Shown here: positions 1-4,761 of the stretch, piece after piece
Layout of the letters: the number at the start of each line of letters is the position of its first letter
Numbering within the stretch: position 1 is the first letter of the stretch
Assembly (NCBI GenBank): GCA_027031505.1
Contig: JALVQH010000179.1
Span: forward strand, 1-5,058
Direction: 5' to 3'
DNA length: 5,058 bases
Source: Campylobacteraceae bacterium
GTDB lineage: Bacteria > Campylobacterota > Campylobacteria > Campylobacterales > Sulfurovaceae
Notes under the pieces: model-generated
Seen by the model: only the letters and a program-made list of their open reading frames with translations
What the model was told of the DNA's origin: nothing
Databases searched by the model: none
Made by a program: the position numbers and the translations under genes

Positions 1-56
1 TGAGCCTCAGTTCTCTCTTTGTGGTCGGCAATTCGATGCGAATCAAAATACGGTGA
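1..56 (+). CDS. C-terminal end of a heavy-metal P-type ATPase, probably CcoI/FixI (partial)
   Basis: Only the last 17 codons are present, read from base 3: SLSSLFVVGNSMRIKIR, then TGA at 54-56. The pattern SLSSLxVVGNSxR is the usual end of the last membrane helix of P1B-type copper ATPases, where the S-N-S/A-x-R region closes the transmembrane metal site. CcoI-type ATPases supply copper to the cbb3 cytochrome oxidase and their genes usually lie just before ccoS, which is what follows here. The family call rests on this short motif plus the ccoS neighbour. The other two frames give no better protein end: frame 1 opens with a stop codon and frame 2 runs into the repeat array. CcoI rather than CopA is an inference from context. 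Confidence 0.72.
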   Translation, partial: SLSSLFVVGNSMRIKIR

Positions 57-59
57 TAT

Positions 60-87
60 GTGTTACGTGCTAAGTGTTACGTGTTAC
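60..87. repeat. Heptanucleotide tandem repeat, GTGTTAC x4 (unit 2 degenerate)
   Basis: Four consecutive 7-base units: GTGTTAC, GTGCTAA, GTGTTAC, GTGTTAC, then a partial GTT. The array starts three bases after the stop codon of the upstream ATPase. It is one of four period-7 arrays in the window. Its second unit has diverged, so it may be older or less active than the others. Confidence 0.85.
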
Positions 88-100
88 GTTTGGGTAATTT

Positions 101-110
101 TGTACAATAT
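101..110 (+). promoter_or_regulatory. Possible -10 element (TACAAT) upstream of the ccoS leader
   Basis: TGTACAATAT at 101-110 contains a TACAAT hexamer at 103-108, preceded by a T-rich stretch. Campylobacterota housekeeping promoters often show only a -10 box and T-rich upstream DNA. There is no clear -35 box. A start site about 7 bases downstream would place the ribosome binding site at 118-125 close to the 5' end of the transcript. ccoS may instead simply be read through from the upstream ATPase gene. Confidence 0.3.
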
Positions 111-149
111 TTCCACAAAAAGGAGTCTAAAATGTTCAAAACAATAAAA

Positions 150-166
150 GCTTTGCGCAGCAAAGC
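150..166. repeat. Short perfect hairpin GCTTTGC-GCA-GCAAAGC
   Basis: The two arms of 7 bases (150-156 and 160-166) are exactly complementary around a 3-base loop. It lies 19 bases after the possible leader start and just before the second heptamer array. It has no following T run, so it is not a typical terminator. The 11-base core TTGCGCAGCAA (153-163) recurs inverted inside the palindromic element after hisH (2455-2465). Confidence 0.6.
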
Positions 167-174
167 CTACCAAA

Positions 175-206
<32 letters not shown>

Positions 207-213
207 ACAAAAA

Positions 214-245
214 ACTCCTCACTCCTCACTCCTCACTCCTCACTC
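214..245. repeat. Heptanucleotide tandem repeat, ACTCCTC x4.6
   Basis: Four perfect units of ACTCCTC run from 214 to 241, followed by ACTC. It shares the TCACT core with the preceding array (rotated units ATTCACT and CCTCACT), so the two may have a common origin. It abuts the hairpin that covers the ccoS ribosome binding site. Confidence 0.93.
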
Positions 246-263
246 GCCCCCGCAAAGGGGGCG
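245..263 (+). promoter_or_regulatory. GC-rich hairpin covering the ccoS Shine-Dalgarno sequence
   Basis: CGCCCCC (245-251) pairs perfectly with GGGGGCG (257-263) around the loop GCAAA. The only purine-rich ribosome binding site candidate for ccoS is AAAGGGGG (254-261), four bases before the ATG at 266, and its G run sits in the right arm. The fold would hide the site unless ribosomes or other factors open it. There is no T tract, so it is unlikely to be an intrinsic terminator. That it regulates ccoS is an inference. Confidence 0.55.
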
Positions 264-265
264 CT

Positions 266-502
266 ATGAGCTCCTCCATCATCGCCCTCATGATCGGTGT
301 CTCCACTTTCCTCGGAGCCCTTGGGCTCATTGCCCTGCTGTGGGGACTGCGCACCGGACAGTTTGACGATCAGGCCAAATTCCTCGACGGAGCACGTTTC
401 GACGGCGAAGAGGAACTGCGCGATGCGGTCATGATGGAAGAGAAGAAAAAGCAAGCCGCCGAGAAGGCCAAGCGTGAGAAGAATTATATGCCGGCGGATT
501 GA
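266..502 (+). CDS. ccoS: cbb3-type cytochrome oxidase assembly protein CcoS
   Basis: This 78-residue inner-membrane protein belongs to the CcoS family, needed to mature cbb3 cytochrome c oxidase, including insertion of its heme and copper cofactors. A single hydrophobic helix spans about residues 5-26 and is followed by the family signature WGLRTGQFDD (27-36), then a charged, Lys/Glu-rich cytoplasmic tail. The related KFLDGARFD segment (39-47) and the EEELRDA motif are typical of Campylobacterota versions, which also carry this longer tail. The start at 266 gives the usual short residue stretch before the helix; ATG 290 would clip the helix. It follows a probable ccoI tail, as in many cco clusters. 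The ribosome binding site lies in a hairpin and the start overlaps a leader ORF stop, so expression may be coupled. Confidence 0.93.
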   Translation: MSSSIIALMIGVSTFLGALGLIALLWGLRTGQFDDQAKFLDGARFDGEEELRDAVMMEEKKKQAAEKAKREKNYMPAD

Positions 503-547
503 CCTTGCACAATTTGCTCCTTTTAGATACAATTTGTCAAACAAGGT

Positions 548-590
548 GGCAGGGCTTCAGTCCTCTGCACTGCGGGACTGAAGTCCCGCC
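548..590. repeat. REP-like imperfect palindrome
   Basis: Arms at 548-563 and 575-590 pair over 16 positions with one mismatch and one G-T wobble, around an 11-base loop. The core, GGCTTCAGTCC against GGACTGAAGTCC, resembles repetitive extragenic palindromes of the kind associated with REP-associated tyrosine transposases. It sits in the 131-base gap between ccoS and the DUF2283 gene and has no T run for intrinsic termination. Membership of a dispersed family cannot be shown from one copy. Confidence 0.6.
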
Positions 591-633
591 TCCTGATGGA
601 GTGTCACACGCGAATCAACATCAAAGGATGCAA

Positions 634-846
634 ATGAATATCCGTTACGATGAAACAACCGACAGTGTGTACTTTATCCTCTCCGATGAAAAACCCTATG
701 AAAGCGAAGAGGTAGAAAAAGATGTTATTGTCGATTACAACAAACAAAATGATATTGTCGCAATCGAAGTCCTCCATTTCAAACAAGAGCATGCCAATCT
801 CGAACTGCCAATCGACGGAAGTTTTTCTCTGAAAAAGGCCAGCTAA
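634..846 (+). CDS. DUF2283 family small protein
   Basis: This is a 70-residue protein with the DUF2283 layout: an N-terminal MNIRYDETTDSVYFILSD strand pair, then an acidic SEEVEKDVIVDYN segment and an IVAIEVLHF strand. The function of the family is not established. Members are often found next to small DUF4258-type proteins in toxin-antitoxin-like pairs, but no such partner is present here. The start at 634 is chosen because AAGGA (624-628) lies five bases upstream; ATG 628 would overlap that site, and the frame further upstream crosses the REP-like palindrome. It ends one base before the exonuclease start, so the two are probably co-translated. It is somewhat more AT-rich than its neighbours, compatible with later acquisition. 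Confidence 0.85.
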   Translation: MNIRYDETTDSVYFILSDEKPYESEEVEKDVIVDYNKQNDIVAIEVLHFKQEHANLELPIDGSFSLKKAS

Positions 847-847
847 G

Positions 848-1639
848 ATGATCTGCATCTTCGACTGCGAAACCATCCCCGACATTGATCTGATCCGCCA
901 GAACTTTGACGTCGAGGGACTCGATGACTATACAGCCATTACTACAGCGCAGGAGCAATACGCCCAAGACCACAACACCACCTTCCTCCCCCTGCCTTAC
1001 CACCGTGTCGTCGCGATCTCGGCGGTGATCGCCGATGGATTTGGCAACTTTGTCAAAGTGGGGGATTTCGGCAAAGGGGAGGATGACGAAGCGGCCATCA
1101 TCCGCGACTTTTTCGGCTACATCGAGGCGAAAAATCCCCGTCTCGTCTCGTTCAACGGCCGAGGGTTCGACATGCCGATGCTCCTCATTCGTGCCATGCG
1201 GTACAATCTCTCCTTTCCCGCGTGGTTTGACAAGAACAACCCCCTGCTGAACAAAACCAAATGGGAAAACTACCGCCAACGCTATGCCGAAGAGTTTCAT
1301 CTCGATCTGCTCGACTCGATGGGAAGCTTCGGTGCGGTACGCAATCTCAAGCTCGACACGCTGTGCACCATGGCCGGGCTGCCCGGCAAATACGACGTCA
1401 GCGGCGACCAGGTCACTGATCTCTACTACGCCGGAGAGTTGGACAAAATCCGCGAATACTGCCAGTCCGATGTCCTAAACACCTACTGGCTCTTCCTCAA
1501 ATATGAACTCCTCCGTGGCACCCTCACCCTCGAAGACTACTACCGGTTTCTCGCCACCATGCGCGACAAACTCCCCGATCTTGGGTACCGACAGCCCTTT
1601 GCAGAGGCGATCGAGGCGGAGCTGAACCAGGCGCAATAA
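848..1639 (+). CDS. Predicted 3'-5' exonuclease, PolB-like (PF10108 type)
   Basis: This 263-residue DEDD-superfamily exonuclease resembles the proofreading domain of family B DNA polymerases but stands alone. Visible motifs are Exo I FDCETIPD (D6, E8), Exo II SFNGRGFD (N103, D108) and Exo III YCQSD (Y204, D208), giving the four acidic metal-binding residues and a DEDDy-type tyrosine. The segment RVVAISAVI (53-61) after Exo I and the NLKLDTLCTMAGLPGK stretch (166-181) are typical of the predicted PolB-like exonuclease family. It should cut single-stranded DNA or RNA from the 3' end in the cytoplasm; its biological role is not settled. AAAGG lies nine bases before the start. The gene looks intact and has host-like base composition. 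Confidence 0.88.
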   Translation: MICIFDCETIPDIDLIRQNFDVEGLDDYTAITTAQEQYAQDHNTTFLPLPYHRVVAISAVIADGFGNFVKVGDFGKGEDDEAAIIRDFFGYIEAKNPRLVSFNGRGFDMPMLLIRAMRYNLSFPAWFDKNNPLLNKTKWENYRQRYAEEFHLDLLDSMGSFGAVRNLKLDTLCTMAGLPGKYDVSGDQVTDLYYAGELDKIREYCQSDVLNTYWLFLKYELLRGTLTLEDYYRFLATMRDKLPDLGYRQPFAEAIEAELNQAQ

Positions 1640-1646
1640 GAGTATT

Positions 1647-1656
1647 TGGGTATAAT
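1647..1656 (+). promoter_or_regulatory. Probable sigma70 promoter for hisH (TATAAT)
   Basis: A perfect TATAAT (1651-1656) is preceded by TTTGGG, a pattern common in Campylobacterota promoters, where the -35 box is weak. It lies just after the exonuclease stop. A start about 7 bases downstream would give a leader of roughly 23 bases to the hisH ATG. It may drive hisH, the ATPase/TOPRIM cassette, hisA and prmA, because I see no later convincing promoter. Confidence 0.6.
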
Positions 1657-1671
1657 CGCGGTTAATTCCAA

Positions 1672-1699
1672 ATGAAAAATGAAAAATGAAAAATGAAAA
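1672..1699. repeat. Heptanucleotide tandem repeat, ATGAAAA x4, spanning the hisH start
   Basis: Four perfect units put an ATG at 1672, 1679, 1686 and 1693, each in a different frame from its neighbour. Only the third (1686) opens hisH; a TGA at 1680-1682 closes that frame just upstream. The ATGs at 1672 and 1679 each give a five-codon MKNEK minicistron. The stop of the first (1687-1689) overlaps the hisH ATG. No AAGGA-like ribosome binding site is visible in front of hisH. Confidence 0.95.
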
Positions 1700-2420
1700 A
1701 CGTAATGCCATAGCCATTGTTGATTACAACATGGGCAATCTCGGCTCGGTGATGAATGCCTTTGCCAAAGTGGGGTCATCGTCCGAGCTGGTAAGCGATC
1801 CGGACAGGCTGGAGCAGTATGATCGAATCGTCCTGCCCGGCGTGGGGGCGTTTCCCGATGCGATGAAAGCCCTCACCTCAACCGGTATGGATGAAGCCAT
1901 CCGCCAGTTTGCCCGTAGCGGTCGCCCGCTGATGGGGACGTGTCTTGGGATGCAGCTTCTTTTTGAGGAAAGCGAAGAGTTTGGCACCACACAAGGACTC
2001 GGACTCATCCCCGGCAAAGTGGTGGCATTTGACGAGAGCAAATTTGACCACCCCCTCAAGGTGCCTCATATGGGATGGAATGAGATGTTCAGGGGTCTGA
2101 CCTCAAATGATTTGTCGCGAAGCGATGAATCATTTGCGGGTCTGACCCCTGCAAAACCAAATGATTTGTCGCGAAGCGATGAATCGTTTGAGGGTATGAC
2201 CCCCTCGGAACTCTTTGACGGTCTGCCGGATGCATTCTACCTCTATTTCGTCCACTCGTATCACGCCGTGTGCGACGACCGATACGCCATCGGCAAAACC
2301 TATTACGGCTACGCATTTGTCAGTGCGGTACAAAACGGCAACATCTACGGCATACAGCCCCACCCGGAAAAAAGCCACAACAACGGCCTGAAAATCATCG
2401 AGAATTTCACCAAACTGTGA
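1686..2420 (+). CDS. hisH: Imidazole glycerol phosphate synthase, glutamine amidotransferase subunit HisH, with in-frame palindromic-element insertion
   Basis: HisH hydrolyses glutamine and passes ammonia to HisF, making imidazole glycerol phosphate and AICAR in histidine biosynthesis. The class I amidotransferase features are intact: IVDYNMGNLGSV (11-22), oxyanion-strand LPGVGAF (50-56), nucleophile C86 in GTCLGMQLL, and the H226/E228 pair in QPHPEKS. VPHMGWN (126-132) and YFVHSYHA (187-194) are also typical. At 244 residues it is about 40 longer than the usual near-200. The excess is residues 137-174, a Ser/Asp-rich insert with NDLSRSDESF twice at an 18-residue spacing, encoded by two copies of a palindromic DNA element and placed in a variable loop between MGWN and LFDGLPD. 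The frame is open throughout. ATG 1686 is the only possible ATG start, because an in-frame stop lies at 1680. Confidence 0.96.
   Translation: MKNEKRNAIAIVDYNMGNLGSVMNAFAKVGSSSELVSDPDRLEQYDRIVLPGVGAFPDAMKALTSTGMDEAIRQFARSGRPLMGTCLGMQLLFEESEEFGTTQGLGLIPGKVVAFDESKFDHPLKVPHMGWNEMFRGLTSNDLSRSDESFAGLTPAKPNDLSRSDESFEGMTPSELFDGLPDAFYLYFVHSYHAVCDDRYAIGKTYYGYAFVSAVQNGNIYGIQPHPEKSHNNGLKIIENFTKL
2092..2149 (+). repeat. Palindromic element copy A, inserted in frame in hisH
   Basis: This 58-base imperfect inverted repeat has outer ends GGGGTCTGACC and GGGTCTGACCCC. Inner arms CAAATGATTTGTCGC and GCGATGAATCATTTG flank a GAA loop. It is translated as GLTSNDLSRSDESFAGLTP within HisH and contains no stop in that frame. 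Copies B and C share its core. Confidence 0.88.
2158..2203 (+). repeat. Palindromic element copy B, inserted in frame in hisH
   Basis: This 46-base stretch repeats 2104-2149 in the same orientation with three differences, exactly 54 bases (18 codons) downstream. It begins CAAATGATTTG and ends GGGTATGACCCC. Its outer left end may be shared with the right end of copy A (GGGTCTGACCCC, 2138-2149). The 54-base spacing keeps HisH in frame and yields the second NDLSRSDESF. Confidence 0.88.
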
Positions 2421-2431
2421 CCCAGACCCAG

Positions 2432-2488
2432 GGGGTCAGGTGATTCATGATTCATTGCTGCGCAACAAATCACAAATCACCTGACCCC
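2432..2488 (-). repeat. Palindromic element copy C, intergenic, inverted relative to A and B
   Basis: A perfect 14-base inverted repeat, GGGGTCAGGTGATT (2432-2445) with AATCACCTGACCCC (2475-2488), encloses a second stem, TGATTCATTGC with GCAACAAATCA, around a TGC loop. It aligns end to end with the reverse complement of copy A, sharing the ATGATTCAT, GCT, CGC and ACAAATCA blocks. It begins 12 bases after the hisH stop. As RNA it would fold strongly, but no T run follows, so it is not a standard terminator. Confidence 0.85.
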
Positions 2489-2535
2489 TCGGCAATGACC
2501 CCGGTCATGCGGTCATGGCAACAAAGGAGCAACCC

Positions 2536-3495
2536 ATGAGCGAACATTTCATCAGAAACATCGAGATCAAAAACTTCAAGCTCTTCAAAGATTTCAAGGC
2601 AGAAGGGTTTGGTCGGGTGAATCTTATTGGGGGGAAAAATAATGTGGGGAAGACGGCGTTTATGGAAGCTGTTTTTTTAACAACTCAACTCAAAGAAGAC
2701 GTACAACATATTTTCAGTGCTTTACTAAATATTGAAGATAATCGAAATACTATAGAAGAAGAAATAGACAATACAGCATTAGTCAAAATTCTTAAAAAAT
2801 TTGTACCTTTAGAACTCATTGATCACTTAGGGCATAAGCTTACAATTGGAATCACTCAAGATAAATTGAGACTAACTATTCTCAATGACGACAAAGAACT
2901 TGATATTAGCCAAGCCAATAACTTAGGAATTCTTACTAAACATACCGCTTCATTCCTATCATCCAATAGTATAAATAATCAAACTTTAAAAATATTATTT
3001 GATGGCGTCAAAGAACAAAGAAAGAGAGAAGAGCTCAATAAATATTTATCTGATTTTGATTCGGATATAAGTGATGTCGATACAATAAAAGAGCTGTTTA
3101 ATGTCTACTCAATCTCACAATCTGACTGGAGATCTGTATTTGATTATGGAGATGGTATCAGACACTATATTGCATACATTTCAGCTCTTTGGGCAAATAA
3201 AAATGGTTTCGTCTACTTTGACGAAATCGAAAACGGCATCCACTACACAAACTTCGACAAACTCTGGGAAATCATCCTCACCCTCTCCAAAGAACAAAAC
3301 GTCCAGGTCTTCGCCACCACCCACTCCAAAGAGTGCATCGAGTCGTATGCAAGAGTAGCTAAAAAACTGAAGGATGATGAGATAGCTTTCTTGGATATGG
3401 GCAGAAAAAGAGATGATAGTGTAGGTATGGTCGTAATGGATCATGAACGCTTTATAGAAGAAATCAATATGGGTAATGAGGTAAGAGGATGGTAG
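2536..3495 (+). CDS. AAA15-type ATP-binding protein (OLD/ABC-like ATPase)
   Basis: This 319-residue ATPase is of the AAA15/AAA_21 kind, related to the SMC/ABC-type ATPase domains of OLD-family and other defence proteins. It opens with IRNIEIKNFKLFKDF (6-20), then Walker A GKNNVGKT (33-40), an ABC-signature-like GDGIRH (205-210), Walker B VYFDEIENGIH (226-236; D229, E230) and the H-loop ATTHSKE (H263). Residues 50-195 form a family-variable charged insert, possibly coiled-coil. ATG 2536 is preferred to 2515 because AAAGGAG (2523-2529) lies six bases before it. Its last 7 bases overlap the TOPRIM-like gene, suggesting a two-component system. The middle is markedly AT-rich, while the Walker A and Walker B stretches use host-like C-ending codons. 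A role in phage defence is an inference; a housekeeping or toxin-antitoxin role is possible. Confidence 0.88.
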   Translation: MSEHFIRNIEIKNFKLFKDFKAEGFGRVNLIGGKNNVGKTAFMEAVFLTTQLKEDVQHIFSALLNIEDNRNTIEEEIDNTALVKILKKFVPLELIDHLGHKLTIGITQDKLRLTILNDDKELDISQANNLGILTKHTASFLSSNSINNQTLKILFDGVKEQRKREELNKYLSDFDSDISDVDTIKELFNVYSISQSDWRSVFDYGDGIRHYIAYISALWANKNGFVYFDEIENGIHYTNFDKLWEIILTLSKEQNVQVFATTHSKECIESYARVAKKLKDDEIAFLDMGRKRDDSVGMVVMDHERFIEEINMGNEVRGW

Positions 3496-4046
3496 CAATT
3501 GTTGTTGAGGGAAAACGTGATGTTACTTTCTTTAAAAATTTCATTACTCACTATTTGAAAATAGAAAAAGATCGCTATAGCATAACAAAAACAAATGGTA
3601 AAAGTAGATTATTAGATAGAACCTGTAAAAAATATATAGGATTACGTGACGACTTGCGTGAAAATAGAATTAAGAAAGTTTTATTTATCGTTGATGCTGA
3701 TAATGCCATAGACAATCCTGATATCGGTGGTTATAGTAGAAGTTGCAATGCTATGGATCGGCTACTGTCAGATTTAGATATTGTAAGTTATGCAGATTAT
3801 TTCATAGCTTGCGATCCCGAAACGCAAGAAGGGAACATTGAAGACTTGGTCGTATCCACTTTAACGACGGATCAGGTAGCGTGCATTAAATCATTTTTAT
3901 CTTGCTCGAAACTTGAAAATGATGATGGTAAACGATTGTTAGGTATTTACAACTATGGATATCCTGAAACACCTTATGACTTTTCGCATGAAAACTTCAC
4001 CGAACTCAAAACCAAACTCCAAACCCTATTTGAAGGAATAGCATAA
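3489..4046 (+). CDS. TOPRIM-like protein (DUF3226-like), partner of the ATPase
   Basis: This 185-residue protein has TOPRIM hallmarks: [11 protein letters not shown] (5-15) with the likely metal-binding E7, and LFIVDADNA (65-73) with D69 and D71 in the DxD motif. GNIEDLVV (115-122) matches the G-x-x-E-D-L segment common in small TOPRIM/DUF3226-like proteins. Such folds cut or bind nucleic acid using metal ions; catalysis here is not shown. Its start overlaps the ATPase stop, and GAGG (3478-3481) lies seven bases upstream. OLD and Gabija GajA carry ATPase and TOPRIM in one chain, while PARIS splits them between AriA and AriB; this pair has the split arrangement but a shorter second protein. 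It is AT-rich except for its last 20 or so codons, and it ends one base before hisA. The family name is less certain than the fold. Confidence 0.78.
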   Translation: MVAIVVEGKRDVTFFKNFITHYLKIEKDRYSITKTNGKSRLLDRTCKKYIGLRDDLRENRIKKVLFIVDADNAIDNPDIGGYSRSCNAMDRLLSDLDIVSYADYFIACDPETQEGNIEDLVVSTLTTDQVACIKSFLSCSKLENDDGKRLLGIYNYGYPETPYDFSHENFTELKTKLQTLFEGIA

Positions 4047-4047
4047 C

Positions 4048-4761
4048 ATGACCATACTACCAGCCATAGACCTCAAAGACGGAAAAGCGGTAAGACTCTC
4101 CAAAGGCCTCATGGATTCGGCCAAAATCTACTCCGATGAACCGTGGCAAGTCGCCAGGCATTTCGAAGAGCTCGGCTCTGAGTGGGTGCATCTTGTCGAT
4201 CTCAATGGTGCCTTTGCCGGAGAGCCGCAAAACCTCGAACAGATCAAAAAGATCCGCGAACACACCGACCTCATGCTGGAGCTTGGCGGCGGGATCCGCG
4301 ATGAAGAGACGATCCGGATGTATCTTGATCTCGGGATCGATCGGCTGATCCTCGGATCAGTGGCGGTCAAAGACCCCGATTTTGTCCGTGCCATGGCGGC
4401 GAAGTATCCTATCGTCGTGGGGATTGATGCCATTGACGGTATGGTGGCTGTGGAGGGGTGGGCTGAGACTTCGGACATGAAAGCGACGGATCTGGCCAAA
4501 GCATTTGCCGATGCAGGGGTGCAGGCGATCATCTGCACCGATGTGGGGCGTGACGGGATGATGACCGGACTCAACATCGACTTTACCCTCGCGATCAAAG
4601 AGGCGTCGGGTCTCGAGACCATCGCCAGTGGCGGACTGCGGGATATGGACGATATCCACGCGCTTCTATCTGCCGGGATCGACGGGACGATCGTGGGCAA
4701 AGCCTTCTACGAAGGTACCCTCGATCTGACTGAAGCGTTCAAGGCTGCCCATGCAGGATAA
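4048..4761 (+). CDS. hisA: 1-(5-phosphoribosyl)-5-[(5-phosphoribosylamino)methylideneamino]imidazole-4-carboxamide isomerase (HisA)
   Basis: HisA performs the Amadori rearrangement of ProFAR to PRFAR, the substrate of HisF-HisH. The 237-residue (beta/alpha)8 barrel has the expected length. It shows catalytic D8 in [14 protein letters not shown], the second catalytic aspartate D127 in VVGIDAIDG, and phosphate-binding glycines in ELGGGIR (78-84) and ASGGL (193-197). LGSVAV (102-107) and [12 protein letters not shown] (163-174) are also family blocks. It starts one base after the TOPRIM-like stop; GAAGGA (4032-4037), inside that gene, is its ribosome binding site at 10 bases. It overlaps prmA by 11 bases. 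Its composition is host-like. In related genomes hisH and hisA are commonly adjacent; here 1.6 kb separates them. Confidence 0.98.
   Translation: MTILPAIDLKDGKAVRLSKGLMDSAKIYSDEPWQVARHFEELGSEWVHLVDLNGAFAGEPQNLEQIKKIREHTDLMLELGGGIRDEETIRMYLDLGIDRLILGSVAVKDPDFVRAMAAKYPIVVGIDAIDGMVAVEGWAETSDMKATDLAKAFADAGVQAIICTDVGRDGMMTGLNIDFTLAIKEASGLETIASGGLRDMDDIHALLSAGIDGTIVGKAFYEGTLDLTEAFKAAHAG

Noticed and set aside
499..633. N-terminal extension of the DUF2283 protein from ATG 499
   Set aside because: The extension translates the REP-like palindrome and lacks family similarity; the ribosome binding site at 624-628 supports the start at 634.
779..1300. A 173-codon open frame on the minus strand opposite the exonuclease gene
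   Set aside because: It runs antisense to a gene with complete DEDD motifs; it has no plausible ribosome binding site or family pattern.
2092..2204. Frameshift or pseudogene status of hisH
   Set aside because: The frame is open across the insert and the downstream active-site residues H226 and E228 are present.
2432..2488. Intrinsic terminator after hisH
   Set aside because: The stem is strong but no T run follows on either side, and its sequence is better explained as a copy of the element found in hisH.
2515..2535. ATPase start at ATG 2515
   Set aside because: The AAAGGAG site lies between 2515 and 2536 and is correctly spaced only for ATG 2536.
4293..4358. Cluster of seven GATC sites, as in a methylation-controlled region or origin
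   Set aside because: It lies wholly inside conserved hisA codons rich in Asp-Ile/Leu pairs, and nothing else suggests an origin, such as DnaA boxes or an AT-rich unwinding region.
4128..4700. A 190-codon open frame on the minus strand opposite hisA
   Set aside because: It is a shadow of hisA: Ser/Arg/Pro-rich, with no recognisable domain, and the plus-strand HisA has all family motifs.
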